The notes: generated from the letters alone by a model not told the origin. A DNA stretch of 64,000 bases from Atopsyche davidsoni (GCA_022113835.1 JAILWY010000016.1:8525501-8589500), one strand, 5' to 3'; shown: positions 37,689 through 49,372, counted from the first letter of the stretch. Program-made: numbers and translations.

Positions 37689-38514
37689 TATACAAACCTT
37701 TTTTCTATGTCAAACTGTCGCCAAAAAATGTAGATGTCTTCAGATTTACCAAAAATGAGAACTTATACAAATAATAAAATAACTATTTTAGGTTTTATTC
37801 ATATTTTAAAATAAATGTTTACTACAAATATTATTATCAATACTATTTTTTTTAAAAAATAACCGGCTCATGTAATGAGTTAAATTTTCAGAATTATCCC
37901 TAGCCTTGATGCATTTAGCGTAGACAATATAATAAATATTTAAAAACTTCAAAATATTTATTTAAATTCCATATTAAATATTAAGAGGCATGCACTGCAT
38001 ATTGTATCAGTGTATTCTGTAATAGTGCTTAATATAAGAAGAGTTGTATGCGAGATCGCGTTGGGATTGCGATTAGACGGCTGTTGCCCCCGTAAACCCA
38101 AAACGATCATGTGTGATGATTATGATCATTCATCATTTTTTATATCTGTCACTACGAGCTGTAAATTATATTATTACATTGCATTACTAAAAGATGTATA
38201 AAAAACGAGTTTTTGCTATCTTTTTTGCAATTTTTCAGCATTTTAAACAGCTTTCCCATTATGAATGAACCGGGGGTCAATATTTATTTCTTAATTGCTA
38301 CTGCGCTATTTCACCGTATGCATTTTTTTAAAAGAATGTTTTATATATACGGTCCTCTCATACCATCAAATGTGGCATCATTTTTAGTTACATGATTTTT
38401 TTTATCAGTAATGTGCTATTTGGGTGTAATTTGATATCAATAGAAAAATCAATTTAATGAATAAAAAACGATTTTTCTATGTAACCAATAAATAAATGAA
38501 GAAAAAATGGGAAC

Positions 38515-38648
38515 TAACGCTATCTAGCGGAATACTTTGAAAACGAATGTATTGATTATTTTGATTTTCGCGATGCATTTTCTCCAAAGAATTGACATTT
38601 TATCAGTTGTTGAATAACAATGCTGCTATCAAGCGAGAGATGGCGTTA
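38515..38648. mobile_element. MITE-like 134-bp element with 15-bp inverted ends
   Basis: The left end TAACGCTATCTAGCG at 38515 and the right end CGAGAGATGGCGTTA at 38634-38648 are inverted repeats with three mismatches. The interior is AT-rich and noncoding. No target-site duplication was confirmed. Confidence 0.5.
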
Positions 38649-38787
38649 TATTTTTATTACAATTCATCCAATAAATATTTCAATAGATATTTCAAAATGT
38701 AGAACGTGATAACTATGAGATATGAAAAATTAAATGGATTGGAAATTATGATGAAAGTTTTGGCAGCCGTTGTTATTAGATGTTCTC

Positions 38788-38906
38788 CTTTCTTCAGTGT
38801 TGTGTTGCGTTGTGAGTCTTTCGACGTTTCATCCCCGATACTGGGACCATCTTCAGGGATTCAGGGTGCCTCAAATCACAACGCAGAACAACACTCAAAA
38901 AAGAAG
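38788..38906 (-). mobile_element. Foldback element with hammerhead-like core
   Basis: Arms at 38788-38815 and 38876-38906 are imperfect inverted repeats sharing TTGCGTTGTGA and GAGTGTTGT-like blocks, enclosing a GC-richer centre. On the minus strand the centre reads CTGAAGA (38850-38856), a stem-capable TCCC...GGGA, and GAAAC (38826-38830). This matches the CUGANGA and GAAA core strands of hammerhead ribozymes found in Penelope-like retroelements. No clear stem III or cleavage trinucleotide was found, so activity is doubtful. Confidence 0.45.
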
Positions 38907-39839
38907 ACCACCTAAAAACTTAAGTTATAAATTGAAGGAACCTTTTTAATTGTTTACTGTTGATCATTGGGCTTGGCCAGCCACTTTATATTCTTCGTGA
39001 TGGTTGCCGTGAAGTTCTGATGAAAAGTAATGAATGTCAAGGTTGATTGTAGCATAATTATTGATAATTTCCTTGTTTCCGATAATAGTTGTGCATTGCA
39101 TGCTAAAATTCGATAATTGAGCCGAAGCCAAAATGCAGATTTAATAGTCATTTGCATTGGTCACGAGAAACCGAAATTTACTGTAAAAAATTATACTCGT
39201 ACATACCATATTATGTTTTTCACATTCAAAATTAAACATAAATCAATTGATTTCAGTTTAAATTTTATAAGTCACATTGCGTTACACAAGTTAATTTTCA
39301 TTAAAAATTCTAGTAGTGAATTAAATTAATATGATAATTGCAATATATTGTCTTAAAAATTAAAAATGTTGAAATCAGGCATTGCCTAAAAAACCATTTG
39401 TTTTTTTGTATGTTTTAATTTTTGTCGAAAATACTATTCACTAAAATGTGATGTTTATCAAAGAAATACATTGAATAAAAAATTGCATTCAGTTTAAACA
39501 CATTTTATTTTAGAATAACAATTTATTGATAACATAAAATACTTAATAACTAATTTCACATTGTATTAAAATAAAAAAAAACTTTTTAAACAGACGTTTT
39601 GATAAATTATCAGTATGAAAATATAAAGATGATTTTTCGCAAGCTGAGCTTGTAACTAAATAAGAGGAAATATGTTGAATTGAAGATAAATATATCAATT
39701 AACATTATTTCTAACTTTCTAGGAGCTTAAAATTATAAATTTATAACAAATTATAAAAACAGCTTACCTAAGGGAATAATTATTTTTTTGCTTTTTACAG
39801 GTATAAATTTAAGGTACATTGGTTATTTTTTTGTATACT

Positions 39840-39841
<2 letters not shown>
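38907..39841. other. AT-rich intergenic stretch downstream of the diverged CSP
   Basis: No gene was recognised. Possible minus-strand AATAAA signals for the CSP lie near 39505. Confidence 0.45.

Positions 39842-39875
<34 letters not shown>
39842..39875. repeat. (TA)n microsatellite
   Basis: About 17 uninterrupted TA units, just downstream of the stop codon of the diverged CSP gene. Confidence 0.95.
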
Positions 39876-39877
<2 letters not shown>

Positions 39878-39908
39878 TTTAATCAATTAAATAAAATCAG
39901 TGTGTGCT

Positions 39909-40817
39909 TCAGTTAACGAATATTTTTCGGTCATCGTAGATATTTAAAATTTTTTCCAAGCTATCATGATGCCTGAATAAAATGGACAGCACCTTTCCCG
40001 CAGATATTTTCTCATCTGCAGAACAGTCTATGCAGTCATCATTGAAGGCTTTCCGGATAGTCTCTGAAAAATACAGAATTCATCGAAATAAAAATTAGGC
40101 AATTGGAACAGAGGTTGTTTTTTATATGTGGATCTGATATTTGTAAAGAGATAAATTTATATTTTAGAATATATATACTCTCATAACAGCATAATTTTAA
40201 TAACTCTTAAAAGTCACAAATGTGTTTTTTATTCATATTTTTGATTATTGAAAACAAATTTAGATTAAATTTTATTAATTCAATAAAAACCTACTAATGC
40301 ATATAACTAACAATCAAATTTTGAATGAAGGATACATTTGACCCAATAGTAACTATTTATGAATTGCATATAGTAATTTTTCAAAACTTTTTTTACCTAA
40401 ATAAATATATTATTTCCAACAATATTCTAATATTTGTTGTCTCGAAATTTTTTCGAGTTGTTCAGTATACATAGACAAATATATATAAAAAGAGTAATAA
40501 ATACCTCTGATAACAGACATATTGGGACTACACTTTGTTCCATACAACAGGCAGTGCATATCAAATTGATTAAGTCGGCGTTTTTCCCAGTTGTCACCAT
40601 TTAAATCGTCGCCTATATTTCCCTCAGATTCATTTCCAAAGATATCAGCATCTGAATCGGTTGTTTGTTCTTTACCTTTTGCGATTACTTGAATGTCCTT
40701 ATGTATTGAAATCAAATTCAATGGTATATTATTGGTCTCCTCCCCATAGGCAATTTTGAAATTTATGCAAATTAAAATCACCACTGTCATACAAATATAA
40801 CTTAATAAACTTGCCAT
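39909..40817 (-). CDS. CSP: Diverged chemosensory protein (CSP), two exons, 155 aa
   Basis: Exon 1 is 40505-40817 and exon 2 is 39909-40063; the intron has donor GGTATTT, acceptor TTTTTCAG and phase 1. The start ATG at 40817 opens a signal peptide (about residues 1-25, ending KIAYG). An acidic linker (about 26-78) follows, with sequon NES, then KRR at 79-81. The four-cysteine core has C89-x6-C96-x18-C115-x2-C118, the exact CSP spacing. The gene is clearly a relative of the other two CSPs because the intron sits at the same position and phase. It is highly diverged: the usual Trp-rich KPxWW and KYDP-like C-terminal motifs are absent and the protein ends NIYDDRKIFVN. A minus-strand ATTAAA lies at 39878-39883, 26 bp past the stop. 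The likely role is a secreted ligand-binding or signalling protein; the ligand is unknown. Confidence 0.85.
40064..40504 (-). other. Intron of the diverged CSP gene
   Basis: A 441-bp AT-rich intron, GT at 40503-40504 and AG at 40064-40065, phase 1. Confidence 0.8.
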
Positions 40818-40888
40818 ATTGGATGGGGATATTTAAGGAAACTACTTTAATACGTGTCTTCGGTTGGTAGAATCACAGTTGGATTGTA

Positions 40889-40921
40889 ACTGAATGCACT
40901 CGACGTGAGAATCACTATATA
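40889..40921 (-). promoter_or_regulatory. TATA box and initiator of the diverged CSP gene
   Basis: On the minus strand TATATAG starts at 40921, and the initiator TCAGT has its A at 40891, a 30-bp spacing typical of insect TATA promoters. This gives a 74-bp leader to the ATG at 40817 without an upstream intron. Confidence 0.65.
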
Positions 40922-43900
40922 TGTGAATGATTCTGATCGCATAAAGCTGGCTCAAGTCTGATGGATTGCAAATTGTAACTACGTACTTGTACAATAACAC
41001 TGTATTATAAAATAAATCTATATAGTTTGGTTGTTTTAAAAATAAGCTATGAATGATATATCAATTAATTTAATCTCTACAACTTAAGTATCAAAAAATA
41101 TAAATTAGTGCACCGACACAATTATTAAAGTATCACCGAGCGAATGCAGTTTAAAAAAATACAAGAACGATATTCCAATAGGTTCAGCATAGCAATGCGT
41201 ACCAATGACCGGATGCTTGACCGTTCACTTAATCAGTCTTCCCAGAGTGAAAGTGAAATAAATCTGAGTTTGCAAGCATATCACGACTAGTTTCTACTCT
41301 AGACGGTCCCATAGAAAATCGGCGATATAATCATATGCATTATTGTTTTTAATAATTAAATTTATTATGAACATAAAAATATTATTAATTAATAACAAAT
41401 TTGTGCTTCCTCTTAGCAATATTAAATTTGATATGAAGTATAATTCTTTTTTAACAATTTGTTTTAATTTTAAATGTGCTCGTAAATTTCTGTGTCACTA
41501 TTTTAATAAATGTTTAATTGGTTTTTATTCCTTATTTAGTGTTTTTTTTAGGTTTAAGGCAATTCAAAATTTTCAAACTTTAAAATATATAAATATTCAG
41601 ATGTGTGACTTATTTTTTGTATTGTTTAATAATTTTCTCTTTTTACTATGTTTTTTACAATTATTTTTTATTTTTCAAGTATTGGATATGTTAATTACTT
41701 ATATGTCTTACAAATAATTATCCGCAAACTTTATAGCTTTCATTTTTTGCAGTTTCAATTATATTATTTAATAACATCGTTAAGTTGATAAATAGGTTTT
41801 TTTAAGTATAATAAGATGCAATTATGCATCACACTAAAAATTATATATCAATTTTAATATTTATTTAATTAGTACATTTTATTGGTTGGATAATGTTAAC
41901 TCCTCTGGCAAAATAAAAATATACGTTGCTTTTCGGAGAGGTGCGCCAAAACATACTGAATTGAAATATATATATTTTTTTATATTATAGTAAAAATTGT
42001 GTTTAATATATACTTATGCAGGAATTTATACTTTATATTAACAGCTTTTCAACGAAAAATGACGTTATTATTGGGCTGGCCTTTTGTATACTTATTAAAT
42101 ATTTTTGTTATAAAAAAAAAAGTTTTCTTAATAATTAACTTTATCATTTTGAGCAAAAAAAAAAAATGTTCGAGTTCCAATTTATGTTTTTAGTGTATGC
42201 GTTATTTAAAGTTTCCTAAACTTAAATATATTGTTTTATGTGTGAATTGTCCGAGAATAATCGAATGAATGTTGAGTCATTTTATATTCAACTTTTATTT
42301 TTTTACCTGCGCAAAGAGAAATTACTGAGAAGTATTGAAATTGCATTTATTGGTTTATGTTTTTTTTATATATTGGTATTTAGATGTTGATAAATGTATT
42401 CTGCATGGTACTTGTCACAACCTGGAGTTTTACCATGAACCGTGGAATTTCCCGGGTCTTGGCCGGAGCAGCCTTCAGCATCACGCTGTATTAGTATTCA
42501 ATGGATCTACTGTCAACAGTCGAGCATTATCCAAACATCTTGACCCACAAAATGTATTTTGCACTCTTTTGTTGTTATACAAGTTCATTTAAGTTTGCCG
42601 AGAGTAAACAACTTTGACATTAAATATAAATAATGGGGGCGACTCACCTAAGTCACTTAGTAACAATTCTCAAATATAATCGGAAATACGGCAAGCTTTT
42701 ATAATTATATACGACCTTATCTACTGATAAGTAAATTTGCTTGGCAACGTAATGTATAGGGTTAGAATCAGTGTAGAGGGAAAATAATTTTTCATTCATT
42801 TAATATTTTAAAAATGTCTCCAAAGTGCAACTTACGTCGAGCACACCAACCTTCATTTTCACGCAAATAAGCAGTCGGAAGTTTTTAGAGAAATATATAT
42901 TTTTCATATTAACTTTCTCTTTCTAATGCCCATTCTGTCTATTTGCCCATAATTAGGAGTTATTTCTTCGGAAAATTTACAAAGAAAGAACTCCTGAAAA
43001 ATTCGGCAAAATTTGCCTAATTAGTAAGACTGATTTAGGATTAATATATGTTCAGTGAGATTTACTAACCTTTTCTGAGGAGAGCCACTAAAGAAAATTA
43101 TGTGAACTGTACACGGGATAACTCATGGTATTCGAATTAAATAGGGTGTTCCGCTCTCAATCAAAGTTTCTCATTATTTTTTTGACAATTATATATGAAA
43201 AAACCCAAAAAGACTGACAGTGGTGTCACACACACGATTGATTATCGACTGTGTTTTCCCGCGTGTAGATTACTTTGTTGAATACTTTATCAGTAATAAT
43301 AATTTAACTAAAAACAATTTCAAACTTCGCTTCGTGGGTCTCATAAGAATTTTTTTGCGTTAGTAAACTAATCGCTACTAAATGTTTACAGCGACCTTAG
43401 CGGCCTGTATGCATTCGTTTCAAAAGGGTGATTTTTTATTGCCTTTTAATGATCCATAGCTTGATGCAATGCGCACTTACGCTTTTAATTAGTTTCTTTA
43501 GTTTAATCTTCAGTCATCTTAAGGATTGCGGTGTGGCACCGATTTATTTAATTGTTGTTTATGTTGAGATATAAAAAATCCACATTCAAATGCACGAGAC
43601 ACGCTGACTAAAACGTGAGAGTACACACCGTGTTGAATAAGTTGACACATGCCAATTACGTAGATAATCTCTCTAAAGTGAATTCACTTTAAGGAACACT
43701 GTAACGTTAATTATTGAAGAATAAATGTAATTCTTGCGAGAACTTTGTTTAATTTGCTATGATTAATTACTAATTAATTCATGAAACGATCAATATACAA
43801 TCGACCAAACAAAATACGATGCTTTTGGAATATTTTTAACCAGATTGTTGAATTCTTGTTAATAAGAATGATCTACATATTCTGAGAATCAGCACTCATG

Positions 43901-45255
43901 ATGAATTACCAAATAATAATAATTTTTTTTGACACACACAATATTTTTTTGTAACCCATATACGGAGCATAAAAATAGCCTTTTGAATACCAGTGAGCTA
44001 TTTATTTATGATTACATACAAATTAAAATAACGATACCACGATACGAGACCATGACCCATTCTATATTAATCATTTGATATAATTTTCAAACGTTCTTTA
44101 ACAAAACCATATGAATAAATTGTTTGACAGTAAAAAATAGGCAAAATATAACATGTAATTAATAAGTATAAATTTCAATCTATTTTATAAAAAACTTGGA
44201 CTGTTATAATATTACGGGTAAAGAACAAAAAAAACTTTGCACTAGACTTGTTATAATTTTTTGATATTTTTTATTCAAATAAATACCTTGCGATTTTACA
44301 TTTATTATTAATTGGTGCGACTTTGTCGACTTTGTTGAAAAGTACTTTCTATCAAAAATATTTAGTATATTTCAGTTCTTGGTGAAAATATAGCGTTTTG
44401 CCTTTCGTGGTAGATCCTTTCCCGTCAGATAAAAAGTTTTAATGCAACTTTTCAAAGAATATGTGCGTGAATTTAAACAATAAAATAATATCAAAGATAA
44501 TATTAACCACACGTTTGGCACTAAAAATATAAGTAAAATAAATAATATTCTGTAGGTTTTATGACATCTGTGATTTGTTTAGCACTAATTAGACTTAAAG
44601 TCTCAATAAATAACTAACAATAATTATCACCATCTTTGAGTGATATTATGAACTTAACGTTTCATTTATTCGATCAAAGCCTCCACGATTATTCTCAAGG
44701 CTTCGACCTGAAAACACCACCTCTTGGCTAACATGTTAACAACAACTTAAGAGATTATTTATTGAAAGTGTTAATAAAGTTTTATGCTATGAAGTGACAT
44801 CTATATAAAATGGTAGTGATTATTTTTACAGTGATTTTACTAGAGAACATGCTTATTTTGATAAATCCAGTTGTTTTTATACAATTAAACATATAAGATT
44901 TACCTGCACTTAAAAATGTATTTATATTTTACTTGTGCTGATATTCCCGTGTTGTTCAGACTTCGAAGTCCAGTCATTGGCGACTTCTCATTAGGTACTT
45001 TTAGTATATAATGAAGTTCGTTTGCATACGTCTTGAGGTAATGATTTCCCAATTACCCAACTGACGTCTTTTGTGACATTCCCAGAAAATAATAGTTAAT
45101 GTATGGCTTAGGTATATATAAATATTCACAATTATATGGTACACAAAAAAGTACAACATTTATTATTTAATAAAATAATTCTTCTACCAACACTTTTTAT
45201 AAAATAATGTATAACAGCATCGCTTGCTATATTTTCTTTAAATTGTATTTGATTC
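40922..45255. other. AT-rich intergenic stretch between two CSP genes
   Basis: No gene was recognised. A long AT-rich frame at 41343-41717 is composed mainly of Phe, Leu, Ile and Asn codons and is not protein-like. A GC-rich patch at 42400-42510 is listed separately. Confidence 0.45.
42400..42510. other. GC-rich patch of unknown origin
   Basis: About 110 bp stands out by GC content. The minus strand contains ATG CTG AAG GCT GCT and stays open to a possible donor (TTCATG|GTAAAA). The plus strand is open over the same bases within 42335-42592. It may be a repeat fragment or a lone exon; not resolved. Confidence 0.2.
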
Positions 45256-45402
45256 AGTAGTATTCGTATGTCTATTTTTTGGATTGGACGTCAATCAGAG
45301 GCGTAATTATTACCCATTACGGGTTTATTATATTATTACTAATATGATCTTCTTCTATGTATGAACTAATGTGCCCAATCATATTAGTAATAAGTAGTAT
45401 TC
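45256..45402. repeat. 10-bp target-site duplication pair flanking the second SINE
   Basis: AGTAGTATTC occurs at 45256-45265 and 45393-45402 on both sides of the SINE copy. Confidence 0.7.
45266..45392 (+). mobile_element. Internally deleted SINE copy, same family as 2805-2993
   Basis: Both ends match the full copy: the head GGATTGGACGTCAATCA with ACCCATTACGGGTT, and the tail TGAACTAATGTGCC with ATCATATTAGTAA. The middle, including the tRNA-like box A and box B, is missing, making this copy 127 bp instead of 189 bp. It also has an internal inverted repeat, ATTACTAATATGAT against ATCATATTAGTAAT, absent from the full copy. Confidence 0.75.
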
Positions 45403-46041
45403 ATCATAAGCCTTTCAATTTAAATTATCTCTTAAAATATCTTAAATTAAACGTTTGTTTATAAATTCATTATAATCGCATGTATATTTAATCAATTAAT
45501 ACTAGATTGTGTGTCAGTATATACTTTTATTAAAAAACTAAATAATTCAACCAAACTTCATTGATTGTTTTACCAAATGAGGTAATTACTATTTTATTTG
45601 ATTATAAATTGATTGTGTTGTAATAAGTCAAAAGGTAATTTGACAGTTAACTTAAAAAATAAGTATAAACTATACTATTATATTGATAATTTAAAAATAT
45701 TAGTACTGGTAAAGTAAATGATGCAAAAATTTCATTAACAACATTTATCAAAAAATTATATAAGTTAAAAGAAATATTAAATATAAAATGGTCTCTGAAA
45801 AAAAATGATGCATTGACTATTTATTTCAAATATTATATAATGTATTTTTAATATATTTAGTATCTTAAATGTTATAAATTAAATAACATGTGTAATAGTG
45901 ATAAAATTTATTCAGGCATATACTTTTTAAAAATGTGAACATAGTTTTCGCATTTGTATACAATATTTTCTTTCTTAAGAATATTTAACTAGACTCAAAC
46001 ATTTTTTATTATTTTGTATCCTCTATTCAATAAATAAATAA

Positions 46042-48987
46042 TTAAGCTTCTTTAGATTTCTCCTTCGATGCATTTTTCTCCTGGTCTTGCTCATTTTTGG
46101 ATTTTTCCAAGAACGCTTTCTTGTACGAGCCACTCGGATTATATCTAAAAAAAAAACACAAAAAATATGAACAAAAACACAACGTAAGCGTTATTTATTA
46201 ACAGAAGCAGAATACCAAGAAATTGAGTTCATATTTTTCAACTCAGCACAGACAAGGTGATTGATATCGCAGCCGATTTAAGTACAGCCACCTATGCTTG
46301 AAAACCAGAGGTAGTACACGAGAACCATAGCGAAACCAAAATACCTTCTTAACAATTGTACATGCTAAGCAATTTGTTTGAGTGTTTTTTGATAAAAAGC
46401 TTTTCATATGATGTCGAAGTTTCACACCTTCTTAAAAAATATGTTTTACATTATACATAGAATAAGTAATACATGTTTGAAGCTTTGACCTAGCTTTATT
46501 GATATGTGTGAGCGCACCGCCTCGTGTGAGGTGGCTTGGCTTTAAACCGGTAGGAACTTCGTAATAATTTTTCAGAATTGTTTAAAAAACTGCACGCTGT
46601 TTACTTTCGGTTCTGTGAATTGTGTATACCTGATGGGTAAAAAAATTAACGTATATACAAAGTTGCTTCGTGGAATCAGCTGTTGTGGTATATCTCAGAA
46701 CCTGTTTATTGTCGTATTGATTCATAGAGCTTGTTGTTTTTTTTATAGACAGCTGACTGTTAATAGATATGAAAATATGGATGTCTTTTCCTGCACAATG
46801 GAAAAGTTGATTCACGAGTTGATTAATTGACGCAGTCACGTGTAGATATATTTCCATGATTATAAATAAAACTTCCGTTAATCACATATTGAATATGTAG
46901 CTTGAATATAAAATGTAATTAAAATAAAGAATTCATTATTTTTTTTGTATACCGGGAGAAATGTTATTCTTTATTGATACGTTATTTGAATAACTCTATC
47001 TGCAATATCTCGTTTTTAAGACTCATTGTGTTAAATAAAGCATACAAGTATCTACTTTGACATTTTAAGGTTGTGATTAATTGATGCAGCTTGGTTAGAA
47101 AATAAAATGTGCAAAAAATCAGTCGCCAACCGGTTTTATGTTATGAAAGTTTGATATATTTAATGATAAACGAAGCATAAAATATGATTAGAAATATAAA
47201 ATAATTATTTTTTCGAAGCTATTCAAAAATTTGTTTTGCAACGCTGTAAATATTTAAAAAAAATCTATTTATATTCATATTATATATAATATAATAACAT
47301 AATCTACGCCCTACAATAGCATATTATATCAATATGGTTCTGAGAATACTTCATACTATTACTGCTCACTCGAGTCGATTCTTTACGCTAACAAAAAAAA
47401 AACCTTTGTACTTTTTGCTCTACCCGCATAATAATCTGTATCGTATATTCTGATTCGTGGTCTTATTTCAAGTTTCTAGAAACAATAAATTCCTAGTAGA
47501 CGCGAAATAAATTCTCTCTGACGTCAAGACAACTTTGGATGATTAAGTAAACAAGGTGAAAAGAGAAGTGCGAAGCTTGTTGTTCTATTAAATAAATTTT
47601 CCAGCTGCCCCAACAACAATGACAAAGACTCGATTGATTAATTTGTAATGAATTTCAGTTCAGTTCTAACTTTATATTGATTAATTACTGTATATAATAA
47701 CATACAAATTGTATATTGAGTTTGATAATAAGAAAATTATGAGTCCTGTATACATTTTAGCTATTGTATATTTTATTTTGGTTTGATTAATAAGTCAATT
47801 AGAATTATAAAAATCGTTATTGTAATCTTAAATATAAATGAAATTAAATAATACAACGCAAACTAGATCAAAATGTTACATTAAGTTTAAACATATTTGA
47901 ATGTCACGGGTTTTTAGTTATCCACTTGCATAAAACTATTAAAATTCTTGTTCAGTAACAGAGTCACTGTGATCGAGTGTACATAGCCAAGGAAGTTAGG
48001 TCAGTATTCCCCATGTGTCTCGAAAAAGTTTAAAGGATTTTTCTCGTCGTTGCGTGTATAAACACAAAATACCTGCGGTGGTTGCGAATGCGGATTAATT
48101 AAATATTTAATAATAATTATGTGTTATGTACATTCTAGGAAGCTTATGGTTACGCAAGTACGTCGTAGTTCTGGAACTTGCGACATAGCTGGTGATATAA
48201 TTTGTTTTAGTGCAATATACCCACAGACACCTGTGTGCCAATTAGGGTTCGTCAGGTGGACTTACTTCTGCTCCAGCTCTTCCCACCACTTGGGCTTGTT
48301 CTCTATTAGGTAGTGCATGACGCTCTTTGAGTTAGCCTTCTGTTTTTCGTTGCATTTCTTGCAGTCATTGTTGATGGAATCCGGCAGATTCTCTGCAACA
48401 GGCCGTGAACAGAGTTTAAAAAAGGTTTTGTAAGCTTATGAGCGTTAAGCTCACACGGTGAGATATACATTTTTACAGAGCTAACCTTCCGGTGCCTTTA
48501 TCGACATTAAATATTGTTTTATTATCATATTTTATTGTTCATTCATAGAACCAAAGAGGTTGAATTGGATACAAAACATGGCCTCGATAGCCGTGGAGGT
48601 GTGGGTTAGAATAGATTAGAATCTCACTTGTGTCTTAAAAACAACTTTGACGATTTTTTCTTCGTTCCATGTGTGAATTTATTAGTTTAACTTAAATCAT
48701 TTGATGTGCTGTAATTGACGGTTTATCTTACTCTTGAGCTCTGTGCCGTCGGGTGTGCAGGGACCCTTGTCCATAAGGCAGTTGACATAACCCCTCAGCA
48801 GCCTGTCGCTGTGCAGAATCTCATCCAGGTTCATGTTGTCGTACTTGGTGGTGTACTTGCTTCCATCTTCAGATCCATTTGCCTCCTTGGACGCCTGGGT
48901 GGGGACTTCCTTGGGATTTTCTATTACGGCGGTGGGGTGTGCCAAAGCCACGGAGACGATGCCCAAAATAATTAGCACCTTCATCAT
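46042..48987 (-). CDS. CSP: Chemosensory protein (CSP), three exons, 161 aa
   Basis: Exons are 48732-48987, 48266-48392 and 46042-46144. Intron 1 is phase 1 (donor GTAAGA) and intron 2 is phase 2 (donor GTAAGT). The protein starts with a signal peptide ([16 protein letters not shown]); the second Met may be the true start. A polar N-terminal extension (about 17-45, sequon NGS) follows. The CSP core is [16 protein letters not shown] with C70-x6-C77-x18-C96-x2-C99, then [14 protein letters not shown], the hallmark C-terminal helix region. The third exon adds a Lys/Glu-rich tail ending KSKEA that many CSPs lack. An AATAAA lies at 46005-46010, 32 bp past the stop. The gene product is a secreted small carrier protein. 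Confidence 0.93.
46145..48265 (-). other. Second intron of the three-exon CSP
   Basis: A 2.1 kb AT-rich phase-2 intron. Open frames inside it on both strands (for example 46243-46425 and 46582-46857) are not protein-like and are ignored. A small hairpin (CCTCGTGTGAGG) lies at about 46521-46532. Confidence 0.8.
48393..48731 (-). other. First intron of the three-exon CSP
   Basis: A 339-bp phase-1 intron ending TGTTGCAG. A GC-richer patch at about 48580-48640 (plus strand GGTGTGGGTTAGAAT) has a vague box-B look and may be an old SINE remnant. Confidence 0.8.
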
Positions 48988-49372
48988 GCTGGATATGGGA
49001 TTCTTCAAATTATTAACATATTAACAATTGGCAATACAATTAAAAAATATTTTGATCTAAAGTAGATAACACAAAAAAAATAATTCAAATGCGTATTTAT
49101 TGCAAAATATTGTCGTATTTGTTATCTTTCATTTAATAAAAAATATATAATTTAGATAAATTGGTGCTGAATTCCAAAAATATTTTTATTATGTAACTTA
49201 TAAAGATCGTTACATTAAAAAAATATATATTCTAACATAACTATTCGAGTACTTAAAAAATTAACATTTTCATTTTGCTAGTCATTGTTTTCATTTTCAG
49301 TTTCGGCGGTAATAAAATAATTAAAAATGCTTGAAAATTATTAGGATTTATTTGATTCAAAAAAATTCTTAC

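Noticed and set aside
41343..41717. 124-codon ORF
   Set aside because: AT-rich low-complexity product dominated by Phe, Leu, Ile and Asn; expected by chance in such DNA.
48988..49008. Upstream TTG-initiated extension of the three-exon CSP
   Set aside because: Non-ATG start; the ATG pair at 48987 begins directly with the signal peptide.
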